A stretch of DNA of 64,000 nucleotides from Adineta vaga (lineage: Eukaryota; Rotifera). The position numbers were made by a program, and so were the translations under genes. The DNA is taken from NCBI GenBank assembly GCA_021613535.1, contig CP075496.1, forward strand, positions 3,968,001 through 4,032,000, given 5' to 3'. The notes below the pieces were generated by a model. The model was given only the letters and a program-made list of their open reading frames with translations. It was not told the DNA's origin and did no database searches. Of this stretch, positions 13,180 to 23,376 are shown one piece after another. How positions within the stretch are numbered: position 1 is the first letter of the stretch; every line of letters begins with the position of its first letter.

Positions 13180-14043
13180 TTAACTATCTGAACTTGTATT
13201 CGATAAAAACAAGCGAAATGTTGAAAGAAATGAATCACAAGATTGAATCAATGGAATCAATGATGAATTACTATCTTTACAAGAATTCTCACAAGTTTGT
13301 TTAAAATAAACATTGATCATTGAACGAATCTGTTGCAGACGAATAGCGACTTGTTCTTCACAAGATTTTGATAAATATTCTTGTTGAATATAAATTAATT
13401 CTTCATCAAGAACACATACAGCACGCATTTTAATCATTCGAATATGAACATCTTCATTTATGGACATACTCAAATCATCAAGCAAGATCTCTCTAAAACA
13501 TATTTACAAACAATATACATCGGAAACAATCTCTTCAAAAGTAACACAAACCGACTATTCATTAAAGCTCGATAACGACGATTAAAATGAAGTTTTTTTG
13601 TTGATTCATCACATATCTATATATATAAATAAAACAGAATTAAAAGTAATATAACAAAACAGGAGAACATTGTATTCTATACATGATTGATATTGGATGA
13701 TGATTTTTCTGCTTTTAATTCTATTAAAAAATCATCTTCATTTTCAGTTGATAACAATTGTATAAGATCCGAAATACATTCAATCAATGAGACATTAAGT
13801 AATTGTGAATTATGATAAAAATAATTCTACTAGAAAGAAAAATGAATTCTTTTGAAAATAATTTCATCTTACTTGTACATTCGAATACCAAATTGTGTTG
13901 AAATTTTGTTTTAAATACTAAACAAAAGATAAAATGAAAATAAATTGCTACAAACAACAATAATCTACTTGACGAAATCATTGTCGTAGATCGAGAATAT
14001 GTTTTAATTGTTCTTCACATTTAATTCTTCGTTTTTGAAACAT
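13180..14043 (-). pseudogene. Unknown gene, tandem copy A, possibly decayed
   Basis: Not recognised. Exons read on the minus strand align with the next gene upstream (copy B): NTIWYSNVQ with GIWYQML, IECISDLIQLLSTENEDDFL with DYISDLIKYELPSNLNEEDF, and EEQVAIRLQQIRSMINVYF with EHVALRFQKIRSMIDICL. Introns are short, for example one using a CTAGTAG acceptor at about 13832. The likely first exon, starting at the ATG at 14041-14043, meets an in-frame TGA before any good donor, so this copy may be broken, or its first exon lies elsewhere. The last exon (13180 to about 13487) is open and ends about 100 bp from the muscarinic receptor stop, tail-to-tail. No domain or function can be assigned. Confidence 0.5.
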
Positions 14044-14187
14044 ACTAATTGTAATAGATTTTTTTTATCTGAAGACAAAATCTATGTTTATTGTTTCATA
14101 AAAGTAAATGCCTAATTCATCTCTTCGAGATTTGTAACATAAGAAAAACTACGAAATCACGAAAGATCATACATTCTATCTGATTGA

Positions 14188-14895
14188 TTATTTCAATGAG
14201 GATAAATGTTGAGTTAATGGAGTTATATTAGAAATAAATTCATTTGATTGTTCGTATAGTTGAAATAAATCATCTGACGAGATATCCGATGATGAATGAA
14301 GAAGATGTCGAAGACAAATGTCGATCATAGAACGAATTTTTTGAAAACGTAAAGCAACATGTTCATGAGTTGTATGAAAATTTTCCTTTTGAAATTTTTC
14401 ATATTCATCAATAATAGAAATTTCACGTAGAATTTCACCTCGTTTTTTGAAATCAACATTTTCTAACTGTTTGAATAAAATATCTCTAAAATTACAGTCA
14501 ATATTTCTTCTATTTTGCTTTTTTTTTGAAATTATCATCAAATACCGTTGAAATTTTACATTTCCAATTCGATCCAATGATACTTTTCGTTCATCATTTA
14601 ATTCAATAATAAAATCTTCTTCATTGAGATTACTTGGCAATTCATATTTAATTAGATCAGAAATATAATCAAGAAATAATAGTATATTATCGATAGCAAA
14701 TAAATCCAAATGAATATCACGATGAAAATGCATATAAAAAACTTTCGGTAACATTTGATACCAAATACCTTTGGAATGTGTTGATAATAAAATTCTTATA
14801 TCTTCACGTAAATTCGTCAATAAACGAATCTGTTCATTATTATCAACTAAATTATATAGGAATTTTAAGTAATTTAACTTCGAAATTTGTTCTAC
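14188..14895 (-). CDS. Unknown gene, tandem copy B (5' end unresolved)
   Basis: Not recognised. One long open exon encodes about 235 residues, hydrophilic and mostly helical in look, with GIWYQMLPKVFYMHFH near the front, an acidic middle (NLNEEDFIIELNDERK) and the EHVALRFQKIRSMIDICL segment shared with copy A. The frame is open upstream to an acceptor-like TTGTAG at about 14896, but has no in-frame ATG, so a start exon must lie further upstream, near or overlapping the 3' side of SELENOF, or the copy has lost its start. It could be a lineage-specific gene; no conserved domain was recognised. Confidence 0.55.
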   Translation of the reverse strand, partial: VEQISKLNYLKFLYNLVDNNEQIRLLTNLREDIRILLSTHSKGIWYQMLPKVFYMHFHRDIHLDLFAIDNILLFLDYISDLIKYELPSNLNEEDFIIELNDERKVSLDRIGNVKFQRYLMIISKKKQNRRNIDCNFRDILFKQLENVDFKKRGEILREISIIDEYEKFQKENFHTTHEHVALRFQKIRSMIDICLRHLLHSSSDISSDDLFQLYEQSNEFISNITPLTQHLSSLK

Positions 14896-15029
14896 CTACA
14901 ATCAATCGATGTCGTTGTGTTCATTTTATCAATCTTATCTGAAAATTTCTTTAGGAAATTTAGTTTTAGGAGAGAATTTTTATTTTTATTTTTTCGATTG
15001 AAACAAATAGGCAAACTAGACAATATATT

Positions 15030-15605
15030 TCAAGCATCTAAGTTTTCTTCGAGAAAAGCTGTTAACGTATCTGTATCCCATTTTTCAATGCCTAACGATT
15101 GAATTTTTTCATTTTTATCATTGTATAAATGAAGAACAGGTTCAGCACCAGGTACATGTTGAAAACTAAATGTTGGAAAACGTTTTGGACGATCACTTCG
15201 AACAAATGCTTCAATTTGTGGATATCTTCCAAATTTACATGTACAAACTGTAAGAACCGCTCGACTATATTTCTAAAAACAAAAAATGAAATCAAAGAAT
15301 ACAAATAGAATAAAATGATTTTCTTTACTTACAATTCGAGAATCTTCGTCGTTGTCAGTTTGAGTACAACATTGTTTACATGTATTTTCTAATTCATTTA
15401 ATTTAAATTGTTTTAAATCATGACAATTTGAACAAAGTAAATTATCGGGTGAAAAACCACGATCAATACATTGAATTGATGAGAGAACATCCGATTTGAC
15501 ATATACCTATAAATTCGAATCGTATTTATACAATAAAAATTGATTAACTAATCTTACGATGAATAAAAAACTAGAGAATAATGTAAGATATGTATTTTTA
15601 TGCAT
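15030..15605 (-). CDS. selenof: Selenoprotein F (SEP15) homologue with Cys in place of Sec
   Basis: A thioredoxin-like endoplasmic reticulum protein that in vertebrates binds UDP-glucose:glycoprotein glucosyltransferase and takes part in glycoprotein quality control. Three exons. Exon 1 (from the ATG at 15603-15605) gives a signal peptide, MHKNTYLTLFSSFLFI. Exon 2 gives the Cys-rich UGGT-binding part, with GFSPDNLLCSNCHDLKQF and CKQCC. Exon 3 (15030 to about 15273) gives the redox domain: VLTVCTCKFGRYPQIEAFVR, then SLGIEKWDTDTLTAFLEENL. The redox motif is C-T-C; the vertebrate protein has C-G-U there, and the codon here is TGT, so no selenocysteine insertion is needed. Total about 150 aa, close to the usual length. 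The order signal peptide, Cys-rich part, redox fold matches the whole family. Confidence 0.92.
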
Positions 15606-16067
15606 AATTGAACTATATAAAAATGTCTTTTCTTCTATTTTATTAAGTAAAGTAGAAATTTTCGTGGAGAAGAATTATATGTTCTTTTAGAGCTTTTTTC
15701 TAAGCAAATCATATGTGTGTGCATTTTTAACGACAGATGGCGCTACTATCTGTACGTATTGTATCAGAGTTTCATTCTTTTTTTTAAATATATTTAGATG
15801 CAATCTTTATTCGATATTCACACATACAATAAAATTGGTTAAAAAACATTCGTTATACGCATAAGACAATCTACAAAAACGAAAAAATCTTTCTTGGACG
15901 TACAATAATAAAACTCATTAGCAATTAGTAGTAAGCTAACCAAAGAATTGTGTTAAATTCTTATTGGATTTGAACAATTGCATCTAATTCCATCGCTAAA
16001 TGGTTGCTAATTTATGTGCAAACCAAATAATCTATAAATGAACGAATCAATATATATATATATATGT
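15606..16067. other. Intergenic between EFCAB7 and SELENOF
   Basis: AT-rich, with a (TA)n run near 16050-16065. It separates the EFCAB7 stop from the SELENOF start on the same strand and presumably holds the EFCAB7 3' end and the SELENOF promoter. No coding exon seen. Confidence 0.5.
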
Positions 16068-18640
16068 TTATAATTGATAAAAACAAAATAATTTTACTTT
16101 AGGATCATTTTGACGAACAAGAATAACTGGTGGTTTACGTGGATTGATTGGTAATGTTAGAGCAGTATTGACTGATTTTGTTACTTCAACAGATATATGA
16201 ACAATCGAAGAATTCTTAAGAGAAGAAAATATAGATTGAATTATTAAATATCAATTATTTAATTACTTTATTATCAATAAAAAGTATTGAACCACAATCA
16301 TCGTTATAATTAATACATTGAACAGATGGATTCTTCAATTGAATTTGATCTCCCTTATTTTTCAAAAATCGTATTAAAAGTTTCTTAATTTCTGTTAATT
16401 CAACATAAGATGTCGGTTTAAGATGTATATCCGATTCATTCATATGAATGGTTAATTTAAATGGACACATCTAAATTTGAAAGACAACCGAATGTTTTCT
16501 GATCGAAAATATTTTCTTTTTCAACAAACCATATCAAGTTCCATAGCATAATTGAATCCAATAGAATTCAAACCAGACCATAATTCTTGTTCAGTTGTGT
16601 TCGGTTCTTGTACTTCAAAATTATTAAGTTTTATAAATTTTTGCATAGAAATATTTTCATCAACATCCAAATGAATACTATCTAAATATTCCAATAAATT
16701 TTTTTTCAAGAAATCAGTTGAATCGCTTCTACCTCGAATAGTAAGCCAATCTTCATCCGATATTTCTTCTCCTGTTGTTCGTATTGTCCATAAATTATAT
16801 TCACTTCGATCAAGTTGTTTGTTTTCTATAGAGAAACAATTGAATCAAAATTTTCATAGAAATTCAATTACCATCAAAATCAAACACATCAAAAACATAT
16901 TCCAATGCTTCGCTAAAAAGAAACAGACAAAATTTTTTATTTACAAAGAAATAAAGTTGAATTACCGATAATCATCTGTCATAGAAAATTCTTTTCCTTT
17001 TTTAGTTTGTCGTAATATTTTTATAGGAGGACGTTCATTGACTTCACGTGATCGTGCTCGAAGTACACCGCCGAATGTAACAGGAATGATTTCATATGCA
17101 CCTTTTCCTAATTCTTCTAATTCAAGACATGCTTTCTAAAATGATCGGATTATCAAAATAAGAGAGAATACTAAGAAAACAAGACGAATAATACGTACAG
17201 TTCCCCATTGCATGGAGCTAATATGGATGAGACGTCGTTCATTTGAACGTGGAGATTTTTCGAAGAGAAGCAGCCGAACATCAAGATTTTTGAATAATGA
17301 ATCTAATCAAACAAGCACAAATATTCGTTCATTTCAATTGGTAACAATACGAATGCGGATAAAACAATACCTTTATGATATTTTGAGATTGTTGGTTCAA
17401 GTATAATCCATATAGGTGTAGATTTTTTGATTTCAAATGAATAACCGATTGAAAAATATAAGGCATCATTAGGTGAATCAAAATATTCACAAAAGAAAGC
17501 ACCTTTGATTTGTGCTGAATGTGATCTCTACGAAAAGATTAAGTTATATGAGAAGATGTTGTAATCGAATATGTTTTACAAACCGTAGGAATTGTCGGTT
17601 TTATTGATGACGAAGGAATACGAATACGAACATTATTACCATTTGGTTTGGGAGAATTCGGTCGTGGTGATGATAAACGTTCAATTTCATCTGAAAATAA
17701 AATATTCTAAAACATGACTCAAATATCAATAATTATACCTCTTCGTTGTTCTTTTTTTTCCGCTAAGATCTTTTCACGACAAACACTTTTATTTTGTGTA
17801 ATTGTTTTTGTTAACTAAAAGTTATATAAAAGTTCAACATTTTGAATATTCAAAGGATTCTCTCACTTTTTTCACATCCACTTTTCCATTTTCAGTACCA
17901 AGTAAATAACGAAGTTTACTGAATTCTTCTTCAGTAAAACGATCACCTTCCTGCAAATAGATTATTGTTTATAGTTGACGTTTGAAAGCTTTTCTCTTTT
18001 TTTTTCATTCTACTTTAAGCATATCGTTACGAAATTTGTCATAGTCGATTGCACTCCAATCTTGTTTTCTATCTTTATTATAAAGTGTTTCAAATGCTTC
18101 CTCAAGTATTCGTCCATCAATTGATTTTTCTTCATTCAAAATACGTTGAAAAATTTTAAATGTTATTTCTTCTAATAAAAACAAACAAACAAATAACTTT
18201 ATATTCATAATCAATTTGAATTTCAAATATTTACCATCATTAGTTGACCATATTCGATCAATCGTTGCTTTTGGTAGATCATATCCTACACAATGAAGAG
18301 CTAAATAAAACAAAGCCAATCTTTTAGTTTCATGTAAAAAGAAAATCAATGATTCGAAAATACCTTGATTGAATTTTTCAAAATTAGTTATAACATCTCG
18401 TTTTAAGAAATCAGCATATCGTTCAAAAACTGTTCGATGGTATTTGATATCATCTTCAGTAAAGGTCTTCGCGGACCAATCACTCTTGTGATTATCTTGC
18501 TGTCGAAGTGCAGATAAACGATTATTTAATAAGGGTGAAGATGATCCATTTTCACGATTATTAGGTTTAGTTATTGGAATACTTGGTGATGCTCGACCAC
18601 CAAGATTTGTTTGACTTCGTATTGATCGATCAGAATTCAT
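16068..18640 (-). CDS. efcab7: EFCAB7 homologue, ciliary EF-hand protein
   Basis: In vertebrates EFCAB7, with IQCE, anchors the EVC-EVC2 complex at the base of cilia and supports Hedgehog signalling. The spliced product is about 590 aa in roughly ten exons. It keeps the family order: Ser/Pro-rich N terminus, helical EF-hand-like region (FYLALHCVGYDLPKATIDRI, then EEAFETLYNKDRKQDW), a short Pro-rich linker (SSPRPNSPKPNG), a beta-rich central domain (LELEELGKGAYEIIPVTFGG), an EF-hand-like unit (EYVFDVFDENKQLDRSEYNL) and a C-terminal domain with LWSGLNSIGFNYAMELDMVC. The EF-hand loops look poor in acidic ligands, so calcium binding is doubtful. The end at 16068 is chosen because KVKLFCFYQL followed by TAA matches the hydrophobic end of vertebrate EFCAB7. 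Start ATG at 18638-18640, divergent from cortactin. Confidence 0.85.
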
Positions 18641-18883
18641 TATTTTTTACTTCTTCTTCTTCTTCTTCTCTTCCTCAACTAAATCATCTTCTGTTCTCTC
18701 TGTCTATACCTTTTTTGTTATATGTCGCTAAGTTCTCACCTCCATTTTATCCAGACGAAGAATCCTTAGTGACGTTCGTTTATTTGAAACTTTTACATTG
18801 GATGAAAGCTGTGGCGCAATCATCAATGTAAAAAACAAACTCTTGTCTTCTACTCATCTTTTCTTTATACATTTTTTTTTGAA
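18641..18883. promoter_or_regulatory. Shared 5' region between EFCAB7 and cortactin
   Basis: Only 243 bp separate the two divergent start codons, so both promoters must lie here or within the transcripts. A (CTT)n run is present near 18650-18668. No core element is recognisable. Confidence 0.5.
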
Positions 18884-21238
18884 ATGGCGTGGCGACAAAC
18901 AACAAGTAAACCAACTGCACCGAAACCAAAATTCGATACCAAAGATGACGATTGGGAAACGGATACTGCTTATGAAGTAAAATTGAAATTCTTAAATCAT
19001 ACCTGAACTTCATTTTTTTTCTCTCTAGAATACAGTAACAGAAAAAACGCAACGCTATGGTTCAAAAAGTATTCCTGGTTCTGGTCGAGTTGATCATTTT
19101 GATTTAAATACAATTCATGACAAAATCAAAACAGCTGACAGTACTGTTACAACTGTATATCGAGATACGAATCCTACACGTGGCTATGGTGGAAAATATG
19201 GTACTGAACAAGTGATGGATAAAGTTAGATAATCATTTGTAAATTATTATTTTACAAAATAACAATATATTCATTGTAGACTGCAGCAGATTTTACATAC
19301 CAAGCTGATATAAAAAAGCATTCATCACAGACAGGTTAGTCAAAAAGAAAAAAGAGAACAAGACTGTTTCGATTTATTATAATTGTGGCGATGGTGGTGG
19401 TAAAGGAATTTGTACACCATTATAGAATGCAGATGAATAAGCTGGATGATTTATAAAATATTCTGTAAAAGCTTGTTGAGGTACACGACCATTTTGTAAA
19501 GCATAATTAGCTTCCAAATTTCTCCACACTTGTTGATGATCAGTATTAACACCGTATAAATCGGACATATCTTGAATAACACGTCGACCCATTGTTGGTG
19601 TTATATAACCATTATTTTGTGAGTAATGATCGAGAAGAAAATTTAAACGAGTTTGAGGACTAATGGAATTTTGTAACATAATATAAGCCGATATAAATTC
19701 ATCGAATGTTAAACGACCAGTATTATCTCGATCGAATATTTTAAATATTCGATCTGATGTAGCATTATTTATTCGATTGAATTCATAAGCTGATAGATGT
19801 GTTGACTGGTCCGATTTTGGTGAATAACGTATTAAATCTTTATAAATTCGACGAAATTCATATTTATCAAGAAGATAATCTTTGGATACACGACGAAAAT
19901 CTTTATAAATATTTTCTAATTGATGACGAGGAATACCAACTAGATTTGATATAGCATCGAGTTCCCATGCTTGTGTTTCACGACCTTTCTGTCGATTACC
20001 CATTTTGATTCAATGAATAACGTGGTAAAAATTTGTATTTTTATACATTCGAACACCTCCACGAAACATATTCATAGATACCTTTAGGCAAAGAACAGAT
20101 CATTATCATATCTATAGACTAAATGAGTAATATTTCACCTTCATAATTATTCATCTATTTGTTTGTTTATTCATAGATGCAAAGAAAGGTTTTGGTGGCG
20201 AACATGGTATTGATGAACGCGCCAAGGACAAGTCAGCAGTTGGCTTTGATTATAAACCAACTATTGAGAAGCATTCATCACAAACAGGTTGAAATGAAAA
20301 ATAATGAAAATCTATTCAAATTAGAAGTAATGAATAATTTATCGATTTATTTATAGATGCTTCGAAAGGTTTTGGTGGAAAATATGGTACTGAACAAAAT
20401 ACACAAGATAAATCAGCTGTAGGATCTTCTCATAAAGAAATATTACCAAAAAATTCATCACAAACAGGTTTAGTATTTGATTTGATTATTTGTTATTTTA
20501 ATAATCAGTTCTCTTAGATAATACTGCTGGTGTTAGTGGTAAACAAAGTGTTCAAAAAGAAGTATCTACTACTCCATTCACTCCGGCTGCGGCTCATCTC
20601 CTGCAACACCACCTCCAAGTATCTATATCTCGGTTATTTCGTTTCTATCATTAGAGTGAGTTATTTTAGTACCGAAAGTAATTGAAAAGCCTGCAGCATC
20701 GATAAGTAGTAAAGCTGATGTCGGTAATATTCGAGCAAAGTAAAACACAACAAAATTCATTGAAACTTCGTATTTATTTCGTCTGTCGGATAGATTTGAA
20801 AACATGAAGAAGGAAAAAGAAGCAGAAGCAGCAGAACGTGTTGTAGAGCAAAGAAAGAAACGAGCTGTTATTGACGAACAACTACAACAGCAACTACCTA
20901 GCAATACTAATAATAATACAGGAAAAATTAATCCACAAGCAATGGTATCCACAAAAACGGAACCAGCATCGATCCCTCGAGCAAAGACACCTCCACCACC
21001 ACCTCCAACTCCAGAAATATCCACTTTACATGCGGGTGACAATGAGATTGTATCGACGAAATCAAATGAGAATGATGAAACGTCTCTAGAAAATCCACAA
21101 TCAACAAGCATTGAAGAACCGGAGAAGTTTGTTGGTGGTATTAATGTAGCATCATTATTACGTCAACGAAAAACATCATCTTCTTCATCGAAAAATGAAG
21201 ATGACGATGAAGATCAATGGGCTGCTGACACGAATTAA
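18884..21238 (+). CDS. cttn: Cortactin/HS1 homologue lacking an SH3 domain
   Basis: Cortactin binds Arp2/3 through an acidic DDW motif and F-actin through 37-residue repeats, stabilising branched actin at the cell cortex. Here the N terminus has [12 protein letters not shown] (Arp2/3 motif) and [20 protein letters not shown] (conserved pre-repeat segment). About three repeats follow, one per exon, each of the form GFGGKYG...DKSAVG...KHSSQT; vertebrate cortactin has six and a half. Then come [20 protein letters not shown], a basic/acidic helix, a poly-Pro stretch ([12 protein letters not shown]) and an acidic end ([12 protein letters not shown]). The TAA follows with no donor site, so the C-terminal SH3 of other cortactins is missing. 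Intron 19335-20176 (842 nt) contains another gene. The exon starting at 20518 has a frame problem (see findings). Confidence 0.9.
19377..20003 (-). CDS. EF-hand protein (NCS/recoverin-like), nested in cortactin intron
   Basis: Intronless, 208 aa, lying wholly inside an 842-nt cortactin intron on the opposite strand. The layout resembles neuronal calcium sensor proteins: a helical N terminus ([20 protein letters not shown]) and then EF-hand units. One loop is canonical, [12 protein letters not shown] (around residues 94-105). Another ([12 protein letters not shown], around 130) lacks several acidic ligands, so perhaps one site binds calcium. The protein begins MGNRQKGR; Gly2 could be myristoylated as in NCS proteins, but residue 6 is Lys rather than the favoured Ser/Thr. 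It ends in a proline-rich tail (PLPPPSPQL). A calcineurin B-like or other EF-hand identity is also possible. Confidence 0.8.
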   Translation of the reverse strand: MGNRQKGRETQAWELDAISNLVGIPRHQLENIYKDFRRVSKDYLLDKYEFRRIYKDLIRYSPKSDQSTHLSAYEFNRINNATSDRIFKIFDRDNTGRLTFDEFISAYIMLQNSISPQTRLNFLLDHYSQNNGYITPTMGRRVIQDMSDLYGVNTDHQQVWRNLEANYALQNGRVPQQAFTEYFINHPAYSSAFYNGVQIPLPPPSPQL

Positions 21239-21507
21239 AAGTCAAACAAACAAATACCTCTATATATTCGATAGATTCTTTCGATTAAATTCACGAATAA
21301 TCTATTCAAATCATATCTATTTTTTCAATACTTGCAATAATTCTCCAATATTTATTCCAATGATTTAGTAATTTCTACTTTCATAAAAAAAACAATCAGA
21401 TTTTTTTTATCTATACTTGTGTGTTCGATATGACCGTTGATTGATGCATTTTTTTTAATAAATAATAAATATTATGTTAAATATTCTCTTTGAACTAACT
21501 GACTTGT

Positions 21508-22596
21508 CTACGGAATAATACGTACACAATCACCATTCGATCTTAATGTGGCGAGTATTTGCCATGGAAACGGATATTTTCGAAGATCAACAGACATATG
21601 AGCAATTGTATTGACTCGATGGTGTTCGAATTGAATTAATCGATTTTCACAATCCAATGTTAATGTTATTTCATCACCAGTTCGAATACCACGATCAGTA
21701 TGTACTCGATGTCCATTAACACTTTCGATTCCTTGATCAACTTCCCACCAACCATAACCATGAGGAGCCGTTAATGTTTGTACTGGTAAATCATCGGATG
21801 TAGTCTTGATACCAAAGAAAAGATTATTACTTCCTTTATAATCAATTCGAAAATGAATTTCATGTCGACCGGATGAATAAAGACGAGTACCATATACATG
21901 TGATCCATCCCAATAAGTACCAATACATGTCGCAACAAGTCCATCTTCAGATATGGCTAATTTTCCAGCAAAATGTCGAAATTTATCATGAGTAAGAGTA
22001 TCAACTTCTCGATCGTCAGTACTGTTATGCCGATGGAAATTTTCTTTTGGAATTACAGAAGAATGTAATTGCTGTTGTTTTTGTTGTTCTTCGGAAATCT
22101 TGATCATATGTACAGAAATCGATTCAGATTTATCTTCAATAATATTAATACGTAATTCTGTTTCAAGTAATTGACGAAGATTTTGTAATTCTTCTGTCCA
22201 TCGAAGTAAATCGATTTCCGTAAAATCATCTAATTCTCGACCGGTTTGCATCTCATTTGTTATTTTATCCATTGATGCATTTAGTTGATTTTTATTTTGA
22301 TCAATTAACAATCGAAGATCAGCTCGAGCAATTTCTGCAGCTACTTGAATCTTTGTGATGGATTCTTGTTCCCATTCATCAATATGAATTAGTAGTTGAT
22401 CTCCTAATGTTTTTCGTGATACTTCGTCTCGAAAAAGATCATGGTTTTGTCCGACATTATCCAATTGTGTTGTCAATTCTTGACGATGTTCAATAATATG
22501 TTTAATACAAAATGATTGATGGCATCCATCACATGTAGTAACACCTCCACCTTTATTACACTTTGTACAAGGTTTTTTGGCGATAGCGGAAGCCAT
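21508..22596 (-). CDS. B-box/coiled-coil/SPRY-like protein, family copy 1
   Basis: TRIM-like protein without a RING, 362 aa, intronless. A zinc finger of B-box type occupies residues 10-37, with ligands C10, C13, C22, C25, C30, H33 and H37. A predicted coiled coil follows (about 45-150, with WEQESITKIQVAAEIARADL and DDFTEIDLLRWTEELQNL), then a polar linker and a C-terminal beta domain from about 205 to the end. The last carries LFFGI, YGWWEVD, DEITLTLDCENRLIQFEHHR and YPFPWQI, a SPRY/B30.2-like pattern of conceal-and-fold strands; the exact domain family is inferred. Four more copies lie in this window (23.4, 40.4, 42.2 and 58.8 kb). Function is not known; TRIM-like proteins often act in ubiquitin signalling or immunity. 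Confidence 0.82.
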   Translation of the reverse strand: MASAIAKKPCTKCNKGGGVTTCDGCHQSFCIKHIIEHRQELTTQLDNVGQNHDLFRDEVSRKTLGDQLLIHIDEWEQESITKIQVAAEIARADLRLLIDQNKNQLNASMDKITNEMQTGRELDDFTEIDLLRWTEELQNLRQLLETELRINIIEDKSESISVHMIKISEEQQKQQQLHSSVIPKENFHRHNSTDDREVDTLTHDKFRHFAGKLAISEDGLVATCIGTYWDGSHVYGTRLYSSGRHEIHFRIDYKGSNNLFFGIKTTSDDLPVQTLTAPHGYGWWEVDQGIESVNGHRVHTDRGIRTGDEITLTLDCENRLIQFEHHRVNTIAHMSVDLRKYPFPWQILATLRSNGDCVRIIP

Positions 22597-23376
22597 TCTT
22601 GCGAAATTCTACAAAACAAAATCGAGAAAACATCGTCAATCATTGAAATTATTGATAGTAAAAAGAGTAGAAAACAAAACAACAAATCACTAGTTTAATA
22701 AAACGTGTTTAAATTCTTCAGAACAACGTCAATTTTTCTCTACATGTACTATTAGAAAGAGAGAAAATAACGTGATTAAATAAACGCAATACAATACAAC
22801 TCACATACTTACTCATAAGATTGATGTTCAATGACTCAGTATTTTTTTCTCCTTAAAAATTCATAGATGTCGGCGGTTGAAGTAAAATGAGTACCTTTTT
22901 TCTATGGGTTGTCATTTTATTTGAACGTAAGAAGTATTTGAGAAAGACACACACTCACACATTGGATTATTATAACAATGACGAGTCTAATTATTTTATC
23001 GTTGATTTAAATAATCAATAGCATTACATCAAGCATTTGATTCTTCTATTATCTTTTCTAAATTTGAAACTAACTAACTGAACATCATTGAAAATGATTG
23101 GTTAGCTAATGTATGGCCTTGTTACGCATCGTTCAACATGAAAACAATATGTATAGTATATCTGAGGACAATAATGAAGGACATTCGCTGGATGTTTAAC
23201 AGATTAAAATAAATTTTTTTATTATAAATGATGAAAATAAAAGAAGTTTCATTGATCATTTAAATGATATATGTATTTATATAAATTTCTACAAAATTAT
23301 ATTTTTAATAGAAAAAATGATCCTAAGACCGAGTACCCCACATGAAATAAATTATCCAACGTTCAATTTTGTTTTG
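22597..23376. other. Intergenic between tandem family copies 1 and 2
   Basis: No coding exon seen. AT-rich sequence that should hold the promoter of copy 1 and the 3' region upstream of copy 2's stop. Confidence 0.5.

Noticed and set aside
15092-15304. 70-aa minus-strand frame
   Set aside because: It is a wrong-frame reading of SELENOF exon 3.
20623-21111. 162-aa open frame on the minus strand
   Set aside because: It is antisense to the cortactin 3' exons; its Ser/Gly runs mirror the poly-Pro and acidic codons there.
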